Assembly: GCA_016195665.1 (NCBI GenBank)
Contig: JACPZD010000037.1
Coordinates: 46,030 to 110,029 of the forward strand
Reading direction: 5' to 3'
Source: Gammaproteobacteria bacterium
GTDB lineage: Bacteria; Pseudomonadota; Gammaproteobacteria; SURF-13
DNA: 64,000 nucleotides
A model generated the notes under the pieces. The model saw only the letters and a program-made list of their open reading frames with translations, had not been told where the DNA came from and did no database searches. The translations under genes and the position numbers were made by a program. Of this stretch, positions 39,522-48,670 are shown piece after piece (the stretch's first letter is position 1; each line of letters starts with the position of its first letter).

Positions 39522-42203
39522 CAGACACGCTGCTGCGCCGTCAAATGGCTTTCCTGATCCTTTACCGGCTTCATTTAGAGGGAGGGGAATGGAGATGGCA
39601 TAGCCCTGCGCATGATCCACCCCGAGTCTCCTTAGCGTCCCGAGTATGGCCTCGCTCTCAGCACGCTGGGCAACGGTTTGGATCACCATGACATGTGCGA
39701 TTTGGTTGACGGCTTCAACCACCGCCTGAGCAACGCGGTCATCGGCGATATCCTTCACAATCGAGCCGCTGATCTTAAGGAAATCCAGCGGCAGATTTTT
39801 CAGAGAGGCGAAAGTGGAAAAGGTCCCGGCAAAGTTATCCAAGGTAGTGCAGCAGCCCAACTCTTTGAGCTTGTTTAGGAAATGGGTTGCGTGGGTAAGA
39901 TTGGCCAAAGCCACCGTCTCGGTAACTTCGAAGCCCAGCACATGAGCCGGGACATCGTATTCAGCGAGCTGCTCGCCGATAAAATCCAGGGTGAAGTTGT
40001 CAGTCAACGAGGCCGCGGAAAGGTTGATCGAGTAGATGGGGGCATTTATTCCTTTGTCTTTAAGATGCATGCCGGCCAATAAGGAAATGACGTGGCGCAC
40101 CACCCAGCGGTCTAGCGCCGGCATCAGATTGTAACGTTCGGCAACGGGCATGAATACTTCAGGCAGGATAAGCTCTCCATTTTTATCCGCCATGCGCAGC
40201 AGAATCTCATAGAGAGGGCGATCCCCGCCATGAGGGATGAGCACGCCGATAGATTGATAATACAGCCGGAACCCGTCCTCATTGAGAGATTGAGTGATGC
40301 AGGATACCCACTCCAGCTCACTGCGCCGATGCGCGAGCCCGATGTCCTCTGCCTGGTAAAGATAGACACGATTGCGCCCTTGTCTCTTCGCCTGGTAGCA
40401 GGCTGTGTCGGCGGCGTTCAGCACGGTGGCGAGATTTTCCTCGCCCCCCCGGACCTCGACGAGGCCAATACTAACCCCTACGGTGTGGGTCTTGCCCTCG
40501 CACACAAACCTGAAATCCTGAACGGCCCTTAACAGCTCCTCGGCGACACGCCATGCCTGATCCACCGGGCAATGCTCCAGCAGAATGCCAAACTCATCCC
40601 CACCCAGCCTGGCAAGCGTGTCTCTTTGCCGCATCCTTGCCTGCAACATGGCGCTCAGTTGAACCAGCAGTTGATCTCCAGCGGTATGCCCGCAATCGTC
40701 ATTGACCGACTTGAACTGATCCAGGTCTAGATAACACAGTGCATGATCGGAGCCGTCTTCACGAGAGCCCGCCAAGACCCGTTCCATACGCCGCTCGAAC
40801 TCCCGGCGGTTGACGAGACCGGTGAGCGGGTCATGAGTGGCTTGGTAGGACAGTTGTTGAGCCAGATTGCGCTCCTGGGTCACATCGCGAAATACCATAA
40901 CGGCGCCTGCAATCTTTCCTTCCTTATCGTGAATGGCGGATGCCCGCTCGGCGATGCCCATTTCAGCACCATCGCGGCGAATGAGTATGCTGTGGTTGAC
41001 CAGAGCCGTGTCATGCCCCCCGCGCAGGCAGCGCATCACCGGGCTTTCCATCGGCTCCCGCGCGGCCTCGCTGACGACATTGAAGACCTGCTCCAGGCGC
41101 TGTCCGCGCGCCTCCGTGTTAGTCCACCCGGTGAACTGCTCGGCAACTGGATTAAGATAACTGATAACGCCGCTGGCATCGGTGGTGATAACGGCGTCGC
41201 CGATAGACTCAAGCGTGACCAGCGCACGCTCCTTCTCCTCAAACAGCGCAAGCTCTGCCCGTCTGCGTTCCTCGAGCTCCTTGGCCAGATTGGCGTTGGC
41301 CGACTCCAGCAGGGCAGTGCGCTTTTCCAGCAGGGCGGTACGATTGGCCACCAACTCTTGGAGACGGTGACGGTGTTGCCGGAGTTCTTCCTCCACCTGC
41401 TTGCTCTCGGTGATGTCCACAAGGACACCTTGCAGAAACAGGGGTTGGCCCGCTTCGTCACGCACGATATTGGCCTCATCGCGGAGCCACAATAGGGATC
41501 CATTGCGTGCAAACATCCGATACTCGCAGTTCAGCGGATTGCCGCTGGTACGGCTCAGCGAGAACTGCTCCATAACGCGCGCGAGGTCATCCGGGTGAAT
41601 CTGCTTGAGACGGATTTGCGGGTCGGCGAGCCATTCCTCTTTGGAGAAACCCAGAGCCTTAATCTGCGGGCTGATATAGAGTGCGGCGCCGGCTTCGTCC
41701 AGCGCCGCAATATAGGCAATCGCCGGAATCTGCTCGACCAGGGTTCGATATTTGGCCTCAGCCTGACTCAGCTTCTCCTCAGCCTGCCGCTTCTCCACCA
41801 CCATGCGTCGCTCGCGCAGCACCCGCTCAATGACGGTGGGAATCAGTTCGAGGTACAGCCTGTCTATATCCTTGACCAAATAATCCCGCGCGCCTCGCTT
41901 CATCGCCTCCACGGCGATCAGCGCATTGTCGGCGCCGGTAAGCATCAAAACGGGGATCGGTATCTCACCCGTGTCATCGCGCAATTCCGCCAGGAATTCC
42001 AGACCATCGAGGTCCGGCAGGCGGTAATCGAGTAAAATACAGTCCGGGTGTTCGGCATGAGCGAGTTGCAGACCTTCCCTGCCCGTCGCGGCCTCGGAAA
42101 GTACGAAGTCGTACTCCGGATGCTGCGCGAGGGCCCTGCGGCAGGCCTTGCGGTCGACGATGTCATCGTCCACAACCAACACCCGGATCTGCGTCTTAGT
42201 CAT
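39510..42203 (-). CDS. REC-PAS-PAS-GGDEF-EAL response regulator
   Basis: An 897-residue regulator. Receiver domain (residues 7-125; phospho-acceptor Asp in CILLDYRLPDLDG), PAS/PAC (about 150-265), coiled coil (270-330), second PAS (330-445), GGDEF with intact LARLGGDEFGILLE, and a C-terminal EAL domain. The EAL domain is degraded: EAL reads YEILLRM, the DDFG loop reads TLDNFAGTFS and the AEGVE motif reads AQRAES. So cyclase activity is likely and phosphodiesterase activity doubtful. It is the last of a kinase-regulator-effector run on the minus strand. The last residues (ACLTGC) are read into a repeat. Confidence 0.93.
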   Translation of the reverse strand: MTKTQIRVLVVDDDIVDRKACRRALAQHPEYDFVLSEAATGREGLQLAHAEHPDCILLDYRLPDLDGLEFLAELRDDTGEIPIPVLMLTGADNALIAVEAMKRGARDYLVKDIDRLYLELIPTVIERVLRERRMVVEKRQAEEKLSQAEAKYRTLVEQIPAIAYIAALDEAGAALYISPQIKALGFSKEEWLADPQIRLKQIHPDDLARVMEQFSLSRTSGNPLNCEYRMFARNGSLLWLRDEANIVRDEAGQPLFLQGVLVDITESKQVEEELRQHRHRLQELVANRTALLEKRTALLESANANLAKELEERRRAELALFEEKERALVTLESIGDAVITTDASGVISYLNPVAEQFTGWTNTEARGQRLEQVFNVVSEAAREPMESPVMRCLRGGHDTALVNHSILIRRDGAEMGIAERASAIHDKEGKIAGAVMVFRDVTQERNLAQQLSYQATHDPLTGLVNRREFERRMERVLAGSREDGSDHALCYLDLDQFKSVNDDCGHTAGDQLLVQLSAMLQARMRQRDTLARLGGDEFGILLEHCPVDQAWRVAEELLRAVQDFRFVCEGKTHTVGVSIGLVEVRGGEENLATVLNAADTACYQAKRQGRNRVYLYQAEDIGLAHRRSELEWVSCITQSLNEDGFRLYYQSIGVLIPHGGDRPLYEILLRMADKNGELILPEVFMPVAERYNLMPALDRWVVRHVISLLAGMHLKDKGINAPIYSINLSAASLTDNFTLDFIGEQLAEYDVPAHVLGFEVTETVALANLTHATHFLNKLKELGCCTTLDNFAGTFSTFASLKNLPLDFLKISGSIVKDIADDRVAQAVVEAVNQIAHVMVIQTVAQRAESEAILGTLRRLGVDHAQGYAISIPLPLNEAGKGSGKPFDGAAACLTGC

Positions 42204-42249
42204 ATAAAATTCCCTATACGGTGTCAGTCAATAACCGCGTGCGGCATCT

Positions 42250-42666
42250 TCATGGCGGCATTTCGCTGATGGTCCAATACGTGTTGATGGAGCGCATGAC
42301 CTCGACGAACTGCCGGTAGTCCACCGGTTTCGCCATGTAACCCGCAACCCCAAGATTAAAACTGTTTACCTTGTCCTGCTGTTCCTCCGATGTGGTGAGC
42401 ATCACGACGGGAAGGCGCTTTAACTCACTATCGTTCTTAACTACTTGCAGGAATTCAATGCCGTTCATGATGGGCATGTTGAGGTCAAGCAGGATGATGC
42501 ACGGCTGTGCATTACGGGTATCCCGCAGATAGGCCAGCGCCTCCTCGCCGTTTTCCCTCTCCACCAGCGGGTTTGTCACGTGCAGCTCTTTTAAGGCTCG
42601 CCTTACCGTCATGACATCCACCTGGTCGTCTTCCACCAAGAGGATGGGTTTATTGGTTATCCTCAT
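42250..42666 (-). CDS. Single-domain response regulator, Rcp1/CheY-like
   Basis: A 138-residue receiver domain with no output domain. LLVEDDQVDVMTVRRAL carries the acidic pair, IILLDLNMPIMNG the phosphorylated Asp, VVMLTTSE the conserved Thr, and GYMAKPVDY the Lys. This layout, with a longer loop after beta-4, is that of Rcp1-type regulators, usually paired with PAS or phytochrome kinases. It follows the histidine kinase by 12 bases and has an AGGGGA ribosome-binding site. Confidence 0.92.
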   Translation of the reverse strand: MRITNKPILLVEDDQVDVMTVRRALKELHVTNPLVERENGEEALAYLRDTRNAQPCIILLDLNMPIMNGIEFLQVVKNDSELKRLPVVMLTTSEEQQDKVNSFNLGVAGYMAKPVDYRQFVEVMRSINTYWTISEMPP

Positions 42667-42678
42667 TGAGTTCCCCTC

Positions 42679-44184
42679 TTATTTGCCTACCGCCACCCTG
42701 GGCAGGGTGAGGAAAAAGCGGCTCCCTGTGCCGAGCTTAGACTCGACCCATATCCTGCCACCGTACATCTCGACTATCTTCTTGACCAGCGCAAGCCCGA
42801 CGCCGGTGCTTTCCACCCTATCACGCGGCGTCAGGGTTTGGAATAACTGGAAGATCTTTTCAAAATGCCGTTCTTCAATCCCGGGGCCGTTATCGCTCAC
42901 GCTAAATTTCCAGTTGCCCTGCTCGGCCACACAGTCAATGGTGATTACCCCCTGATCCTTGTCCATGTATTGGATGGCGTTGCTCAAGAGGTTTTGAAAA
43001 ACCTGCTGGATACGGGTCTTTTCCATGACCACGGTCGGTAAGCTATGTTCGATGGTGATGGTGATGTGCTCCGGCGGTGAGAGCAGATCAATCACTTCAT
43101 GCACCAGGGCGTTGAGGTCTACTGTGACACGCGTTTCTTTGACTCGGCCGACCCTGGAGTATTGCAGTATGCCATCTATGAGGTTTCCCATGCGGTGCAC
43201 CCTGCTCATGAGCAACCCCATGTGTTCCTTTCCTTCACTATCAAATTTGTCTGCGTAATCCGTTGACAGCCAGTCCGCCAGCGAACCGATGGCCCGCAGC
43301 GGGGCCTTTAGATCATGAGAAACCACATAGGCGAAATTCTTTAATTCCTCGTTGGCGCTCTCTAGTTCCTGGACAAGTTGGGCCTGGCGCTCTTGCGCCT
43401 GCTTGCGCTCGGTGATATCGCGTAAAATACCCGTGAACATGCGCCGCTCACCAAAGCGCATCTCGCCCACCGCGAGATCCATCGGAAAGGTCGCCCCGTC
43501 CTTGCGCAAACCGACCACCTCTCTTCCCATCCCAATGATGCGTTTTTCACCCGTTTTCAGATACCTGGCAATGTAGCCATCGTGTTCTTCATGGTAGGGA
43601 GTGGGCATGAGCATGGAGACGTTTTTCCCCATCACCTCGGCCTCCGTATAACCGAACATACGTTCGGCCACCGGATTGAAGCGGTCAATAATGCCGTGCT
43701 CATTGATCACGATGATACCATCCGCTGCGGTATTAACAATGGCGTGCATGCGCGCCTCGCTTTCGCGCAACTGCACCGCCTGCTCAGCCAGCGCCCGCTC
43801 CGCCTGCTTACGGCGGCTGATATCATGGATAGAGGCCATGACCAGCAGACCACGTTCGGTTTGCAGTGGACTCAGGCTCACCTCGACCGGGAACTCGGCA
43901 CCGTCCTTGCGTCTCCCGTAAAGCTCAAACTCAAGCCCCATCGGGCGCATATTGGGATGAGATGAATAAGCCATGCGGTGCACCTTATGCATCTCATGGA
44001 AACGTTCCGGGATCAAGGCTTCAATGGTTCTGCCGAGCAATTCTTCGCGCGCGTATCCGAACAGCCTTTCCACCGGCGGATTGAGCAGGACTATCCTGCC
44101 CTCTTGGTCAACAACGACCATCGCATCCGTTGCGGATTCCAGTAACCACCGGAAACTCTTGCCTTCTAGTACGTGCTCAAACAT
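42679..44184 (-). CDS. PAS-domain sensor histidine kinase
   Basis: A soluble kinase of about 501 residues. Two PAS/PAC domains (WLLESATDAMVVVDQEGRIV and MHAIVNTAADGIIVINEHGI) precede a HisKA domain with the phospho-acceptor in YVVSHDLKAPLRAIG, then a HATPase domain (LLSNAIQYMDKDQ, VSDNGPGIEERHFEKIF, STGVGLALVKKIVEMYGG). There is no membrane segment and no GAF or PHY domain, so it is not a phytochrome. I use the ATG at 44184; the frame is open to 44298 but overlaps nhaA. It is followed by its probable partner, the CheY/Rcp1-like regulator. Confidence 0.92.
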   Translation of the reverse strand: MFEHVLEGKSFRWLLESATDAMVVVDQEGRIVLLNPPVERLFGYAREELLGRTIEALIPERFHEMHKVHRMAYSSHPNMRPMGLEFELYGRRKDGAEFPVEVSLSPLQTERGLLVMASIHDISRRKQAERALAEQAVQLRESEARMHAIVNTAADGIIVINEHGIIDRFNPVAERMFGYTEAEVMGKNVSMLMPTPYHEEHDGYIARYLKTGEKRIIGMGREVVGLRKDGATFPMDLAVGEMRFGERRMFTGILRDITERKQAQERQAQLVQELESANEELKNFAYVVSHDLKAPLRAIGSLADWLSTDYADKFDSEGKEHMGLLMSRVHRMGNLIDGILQYSRVGRVKETRVTVDLNALVHEVIDLLSPPEHITITIEHSLPTVVMEKTRIQQVFQNLLSNAIQYMDKDQGVITIDCVAEQGNWKFSVSDNGPGIEERHFEKIFQLFQTLTPRDRVESTGVGLALVKKIVEMYGGRIWVESKLGTGSRFFLTLPRVAVGK

Positions 44185-44222
44185 GTGTAATAGTAAATCG
44201 TAATTATAATTTGGAGTGATTT

Positions 44223-45626
44223 TTATGTTTCCATAGTTCGCCGAGTGGTCATTAACAACCATCCATAACCTAGCACGGCCGCCGCCAGCGAGGCGCATAA
44301 AATTCCCAATTTTGCCATCAACAGATACTCTGCGTGCTCCGCAAAGGCCAGTTCGGCGATGAACAAGGACATGGTAAATCCGATGCCCGCCAGCAGGCTT
44401 ACGCCGGCGATGTGGCGGAATTCCGTGTGTTCCGGCAGTTGTCCGATATTCAACTTAAGAGCCAGCCAGCAACTGCCCGTGATGCCAAGAAATTTGCCGA
44501 ATACCAAACCGGACATTACACCCAGGGTCACAGGATGATACAAAGCCGTTCCGGCTGTTTCAAACGCAATGGGTATACCGGCATTGACCAATGCAAAGAC
44601 CGGAATCACCAATAACGCCACCGGCAGATGATAGAGGTGTTCCAGGCGTTGCAGCGGCGTGTCCACCAATTCGATGTCGCGCTCCAGGGTTTGTAAAATA
44701 ATCCGCTGCGCATCATTGGTGCGGATGTCCCTATCGGGGCGTTGATTTGCGTCGAAGCGATCCATAAGCTCGCGGATATGGCGGCTGAAACGCGCGGTGT
44801 CATATTTAAAGCGCGCGGGAACGGTGAAGGCCCCCAGCACACCGGCGATGGTGGCGTGCACGCCCGATTTCAGCAGCATCAGCCAGAGTAAAAAGGCGAT
44901 GATAAAGTACGGCACGGGGTGGCGGATTCCGCCCAGGTTGAACACGATCAGAAGCAGAAACAGCGCGAGCGCCGCAACCAGATAAAGGCCGGCGATCTGT
45001 TCCGTATAAAACAGCGCGATGATCAACACCGCGCCCAAATCATCCGCAATCGCCAGCGCCACCAGAAACATCACCAGCGAGCGGGGAATACGGCGGCCGA
45101 GCAGCACCAGCGCCCCGACCGCAAAGGCGATGTCGGTGGCCATGGGAATCCCCCAGCCGCGCGAAGCAAAGCCTTCAGGATTAACCCCGTAATACAGCAA
45201 CGCGGGGGCGATCATCCCGCCCAGCGCCGCCACGATGGGTAACGCGGCTTTCCGGGGACTGGAAAGTTCTCCGACCAGGATGGCGCGCTTAATCTCGAGT
45301 CCCACCACGAAAAAAAACAGCGCCATCAGGCCTTCATTGACCCAGTGATGGACGCTTTTTTCCAAAACGAAATCACCGGCCGTTATGGCGATCGGCATAG
45401 TGATGATCCGTTGATAAATGTCCGCCAGGGGAGAATTTGCGATCATCAAGGCGATGACCAGACAGACCATCAGGATGACACTGGCGGTGGTCTGGTTCTT
45501 GATGAACTCTTCGAAGGGAGAGATGATTTTTCTGAACGAGCGCTCCCAAGGGGCGAGATACACGCCCGGTTTGGTTTCGTCCGCCGGGGGCGCTTCTGTT
45601 TTCTCGATTTGTGGTTTGTCGTGCAT
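44223..45626 (-). CDS. nhaA: Na+/H+ antiporter NhaA
   Basis: A 467-residue antiporter of about 12 membrane helices, exporting Na+ in exchange for protons. The essential double Asp is in LAIADDLGAVLIIALFYTEQ; GWGIPMATDIAFAVGALVLLG and VGLEIKRAILVGEL are also present. A cytoplasmic N-terminal extension (HDKPQIEKTEAPPADE) is longer than in E. coli NhaA. Start ATG 45626; its AGAGG ribosome-binding site lies inside the end of an inverted-repeat element (45629-45770). Confidence 0.95.
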   Translation of the reverse strand: MHDKPQIEKTEAPPADETKPGVYLAPWERSFRKIISPFEEFIKNQTTASVILMVCLVIALMIANSPLADIYQRIITMPIAITAGDFVLEKSVHHWVNEGLMALFFFVVGLEIKRAILVGELSSPRKAALPIVAALGGMIAPALLYYGVNPEGFASRGWGIPMATDIAFAVGALVLLGRRIPRSLVMFLVALAIADDLGAVLIIALFYTEQIAGLYLVAALALFLLLIVFNLGGIRHPVPYFIIAFLLWLMLLKSGVHATIAGVLGAFTVPARFKYDTARFSRHIRELMDRFDANQRPDRDIRTNDAQRIILQTLERDIELVDTPLQRLEHLYHLPVALLVIPVFALVNAGIPIAFETAGTALYHPVTLGVMSGLVFGKFLGITGSCWLALKLNIGQLPEHTEFRHIAGVSLLAGIGFTMSLFIAELAFAEHAEYLLMAKLGILCASLAAAVLGYGWLLMTTRRTMET

Positions 45627-45628
45627 TT

Positions 45629-45770
45629 GGGTGCCTCTAAAAATAGTGGATTTTGTCTTTAGGCAAGACGGAATTCTGCGAGAAAGCGGAGTGTACACGC
45701 CAGTACATGAGCATTTCGAGCAGAATTCCAACGCCGCATAAAGACAAAAGACGCATTTTTAGAGGCGCCC
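45629..45770. repeat. MITE-like 142-bp inverted-repeat element
   Basis: Terminal inverted repeats GGGTGCCTCTAAAAAT and ATTTTTAGAGGCGCCC, with inner pairs TTGTCTTTA/TAAAGACAA and GGAATTCTGC/GCAGAATTCC, make an almost full-length hairpin. There is no coding capacity and no clear target-site duplication. It separates tsaC from nhaA, and its left end supplies the likely nhaA ribosome-binding site. Confidence 0.85.
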
Positions 45771-45774
45771 ATTT

Positions 45775-46746
45775 CTATGTCGCCGCGCGCGTCAACCGGT
45801 CACGCACGGCAAGCCATGCCTCGTCCTGCGGAGGCTCTTCGATGAGCAGCATGTCCAATCGTCGTGCATCGGCCTTACGCAAAGTGTCGTAAAGTTCATG
45901 AGCGTAATCCTTTGGGTCATCAGGAAGCAGATAATAATACAGACCCGGCCCTTCGAAGGGGCTCAGGACAGGCTTAGGCGCGCCCTCCTGGCGCGTGAGC
46001 ACTCCGACCCGTTGACCTTGAGTGACCAGCGCAGAGGCGCGCTCATATAATTCCGCGGCGGGGACCTTGTGTAGCGGTGTGCGCGGCGCGTAATGCGAGG
46101 CCAGCATGCCCGGTGCGCGCAGGGTAATTTTCTCCGCCGTCCCCATCTCGATCTCCTCGCCCAACGCCTCGGCAAGCATGCTTCGTGATACGACTCCCGG
46201 CCGCAAGATGAGCGGGTGCACATCCAGCAGGCTCACGATAGTGGACTCCAGTCCGACCTGGCAAGGCCCGCCGTCCAGTATCATATCCACCTCGTTACCC
46301 AGTTCTTCCCGAACATGTTCGGCGCGCGTGGGGCTGACATGACCGAAGCGGTTGGCGGATGGCGCGGCGACGGCGCCGCCGAACTTTTCGAGCAGCGCCA
46401 GCGCCACGGGATGTCCCGGCACGCGCAGGCCCACGCTGTCTTGTCCGCCGGTCACGTTGTCCGGCACGATCGCTGCACGTTTTAAAATCAGGGTGAGAGG
46501 CCCCGGCCAGAATTTTTCGGCAAGCCGGTACGCCGCGCGAGGGATGTCGCATGCCCAGTCTTTAAGATAGGAGACATCCGGCAGATGCACGATGAGAGGA
46601 TGATCGGGCGGACGCCGTTTGATGGCGAAGACGCGCGCGACCGCCTGGGGATTCAACGCATCCGCACCGAGGCCGTACACGGTCTCGGTGGGAAAGGCGA
46701 CCACCCCACCGCTGCGCAATATTTCCGCGGCGCGCGCGATCGTCAT
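45775..46746 (-). CDS. L-threonylcarbamoyladenylate synthase, Sua5 type
   Basis: Makes threonylcarbamoyl-AMP for tRNA t6A37, the substrate used with TsaB, TsaD and TsaE (tsaE is at 21110). The YrdC domain has the FPTETVYGLGADAL and FAIKRRPPDHPLIVHL motifs and GPCQVGLESTIVSL; a C-terminal Sua5 domain makes the protein 323 residues, longer than TsaC. It overlaps the following purC start by 4 bases. The upstream junction is the MITE-like element. Confidence 0.94.
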   Translation of the reverse strand: MTIARAAEILRSGGVVAFPTETVYGLGADALNPQAVARVFAIKRRPPDHPLIVHLPDVSYLKDWACDIPRAAYRLAEKFWPGPLTLILKRAAIVPDNVTGGQDSVGLRVPGHPVALALLEKFGGAVAAPSANRFGHVSPTRAEHVREELGNEVDMILDGGPCQVGLESTIVSLLDVHPLILRPGVVSRSMLAEALGEEIEMGTAEKITLRAPGMLASHYAPRTPLHKVPAAELYERASALVTQGQRVGVLTRQEGAPKPVLSPFEGPGLYYYLLPDDPKDYAHELYDTLRKADARRLDMLLIEEPPQDEAWLAVRDRLTRAAT

Positions 46747-47699
46747 CTCTCACTGCCGCTGTCATCCATCAGCGTATGCAGGGCCTGCCGGTATTTCTCA
46801 GCGGTGCGCGCCACCACCTCCGGAGGAAGCTCCGGCGCCGGAGGCTGTTTGTTCCAGCCGATGCTTTCCAAATAATCGCGCACGTATTGTTTGTCGAAAC
46901 TCGGCGGATGACTGCCCGGTTTATAGCTCTCAACCGACCAGAAGCGCGACGAATCGGGCGTCAGCACTTCGTCTATCAAGGTGAGTTCGCCCTGCTCATC
47001 CAGTCCGAACTCAAACTTGGTGTCGGCGATGATGATGCCGCGGGTGCTGGCATATTTCATGGCTTCCAGATACAGGGTGAGACTCATGGCTTCCACCTCG
47101 CGGGTCAAATCCGCGCCTATCATTTCCTCCATCTTTTCGATGCTGATCGGCTCGTCGTGTGCGCCGTCATTGGCCTTGGTGGTCGGAGTAAACAGCGCCT
47201 CGGGTATCCAGGCGGACTCCACCATGCCGGGCATCATCGGCCGCCCCCCCACCGTGCCACGATCCTGATATTCCTTCCAGGCTGAGCCCGCCAGAAAGCC
47301 GCGCACCACCGCCTCGATAGGCAACGGTTTGATCTTGCGGGTCACGACAGACCGCCCAGCGACTTGTCCGCGCTCATCATCACCTTTGACCACGTCTTCC
47401 GGCACGATCTCAGTGAGATGGTTAGGCATCATATAATTCAGCATCTGGAACCAGAAGAGCGACAACGTGTTCAACACTTCACCCTTTCCCGGGATCGGCG
47501 TCGGCAGCACCACATCGAAGGCGGACAACCGGTCGGTCGTCACAATGAGAATATGTTTATCATCCACCTCATAGATGTCACGCACCTTGCCACGATGCAA
47601 AAGGGGCAGACTGCGAATATCCGATTGGAACAAGGTGATGGAGGAGGTTGGCAGGTCCACGGGGGGACTCCGGACGGGTGAATAGATTGATAATGACAA
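46743..47699 (-). CDS. purC: Phosphoribosylaminoimidazole-succinocarboxamide synthase
   Basis: Joins CAIR and aspartate in purine synthesis. At 318 residues it belongs to the longer, yeast-like class. LLHRGKVRDIYEVDDKHILIV, TDRLSAFDVVLPTPIPGKG, RGFLAGSAWKEY and IIIADTKFEFG are present. It is translationally coupled to sua5 downstream. About 20 N-terminal residues before the core are not conserved; a closer ATG was not found. Confidence 0.95.
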   Translation of the reverse strand: MSLSIYSPVRSPPVDLPTSSITLFQSDIRSLPLLHRGKVRDIYEVDDKHILIVTTDRLSAFDVVLPTPIPGKGEVLNTLSLFWFQMLNYMMPNHLTEIVPEDVVKGDDERGQVAGRSVVTRKIKPLPIEAVVRGFLAGSAWKEYQDRGTVGGRPMMPGMVESAWIPEALFTPTTKANDGAHDEPISIEKMEEMIGADLTREVEAMSLTLYLEAMKYASTRGIIIADTKFEFGLDEQGELTLIDEVLTPDSSRFWSVESYKPGSHPPSFDKQYVRDYLESIGWNKQPPAPELPPEVVARTAEKYRQALHTLMDDSGSER

Positions 47700-47716
47700 C
47701 GTATTTAGAAAAACAT

Positions 47717-48670
47717 TTACTCCGGGCGAGTCTTCCAGACGCTTAGGATAATGGATATCGTTAAAATTATGGCCACCACACCCAGCGCCGTGGCTATCGG
47801 TATCTTCACAAAATCCACAATCAACATCTTGGTGCCGATGAAGGCCAGCACCAGGGCCAGCCCGTATTTGAGGAGATGAAAGCGCCCCGCCACATCGGCC
47901 AGCAGAAAGTACAGGGCGCGCAGGCCGAGGATAGCAAAAATATTCGAGGTAAATACGATAAACGGATCATCGGTGATGGCGAAGATGGCAGGGATGCTAT
48001 CCACCGCAAAGATGAGATCACTCACCTCAATCAGCACCAGCACCAGAAACATGGGTGTGGCGTAGCGTATGCCGTTTTTCAGCACAAAAAATCTTTCGCC
48101 GTGGTACTGCTCGGTGATGTTGAGGTGACCTCGCATCCAACGCAGAATGGGATTTTTTTCCAGATCAGGCTCATGCCCGGCAAAAACCAGCATCTTGATG
48201 CCTGTCACCAACAGAAATAGTCCAAAGAGATAAAGGACCCAATGAAACTTGGCGATCAGCCAGGCGCCGAGCAGTATCATCACGGCGCGCATCACAATCG
48301 CACCCAGCACCCCGTAGAGCAGCACGCGGCGCTGATATTCTGCAGGGACTGCAAAATAGCTGAACAACATCAAAAACACAAAGATGTTATCCACGGCCAG
48401 CGATTTCTCAATCAGATAGCCTGTGAAAAACTCCAACGCCTTTTGATTAGCGAACTCACGCCCCGCTGAACCGTCGAGATACCACCACAGACCGGCGTTA
48501 AAAAGGAGGGCGGTCATCACCCATACCCCGGACCAGGCCGCCGCTTCTTTAGGAGAAACTTTATGAGCCCCCTGACGGCCCAACATAAACATATCCACGG
48601 CCAGCATGACAACCACCAGCAGGATAAATCCCAACCACATCCACCAGGTTCCGATCGTCTCCGGCATCAA
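47717..48670 (-). CDS. TerC-family integral membrane protein
   Basis: A 317-residue protein with seven to nine hydrophobic helices. Typical TerC/Alx features include [22 protein letters not shown] and [18 protein letters not shown], each with conserved acidic residues in helices. Members of the family take part in metal (Mn2+) export or tellurite resistance; the substrate here is not shown. It overlaps purK by 4 bases, an association with no obvious functional link. Confidence 0.92.
   Translation of the reverse strand: MMPETIGTWWMWLGFILLVVVMLAVDMFMLGRQGAHKVSPKEAAAWSGVWVMTALLFNAGLWWYLDGSAGREFANQKALEFFTGYLIEKSLAVDNIFVFLMLFSYFAVPAEYQRRVLLYGVLGAIVMRAVMILLGAWLIAKFHWVLYLFGLFLLVTGIKMLVFAGHEPDLEKNPILRWMRGHLNITEQYHGERFFVLKNGIRYATPMFLVLVLIEVSDLIFAVDSIPAIFAITDDPFIVFTSNIFAILGLRALYFLLADVAGRFHLLKYGLALVLAFIGTKMLIVDFVKIPIATALGVVAIILTISIILSVWKTRPE

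Noticed and set aside
42679..44184. Histidine kinase considered as a bacteriophytochrome because of the Rcp1-like partner
   Set aside because: No GAF or PHY domain and no bilin-binding Cys; only two PAS domains precede the kinase core.
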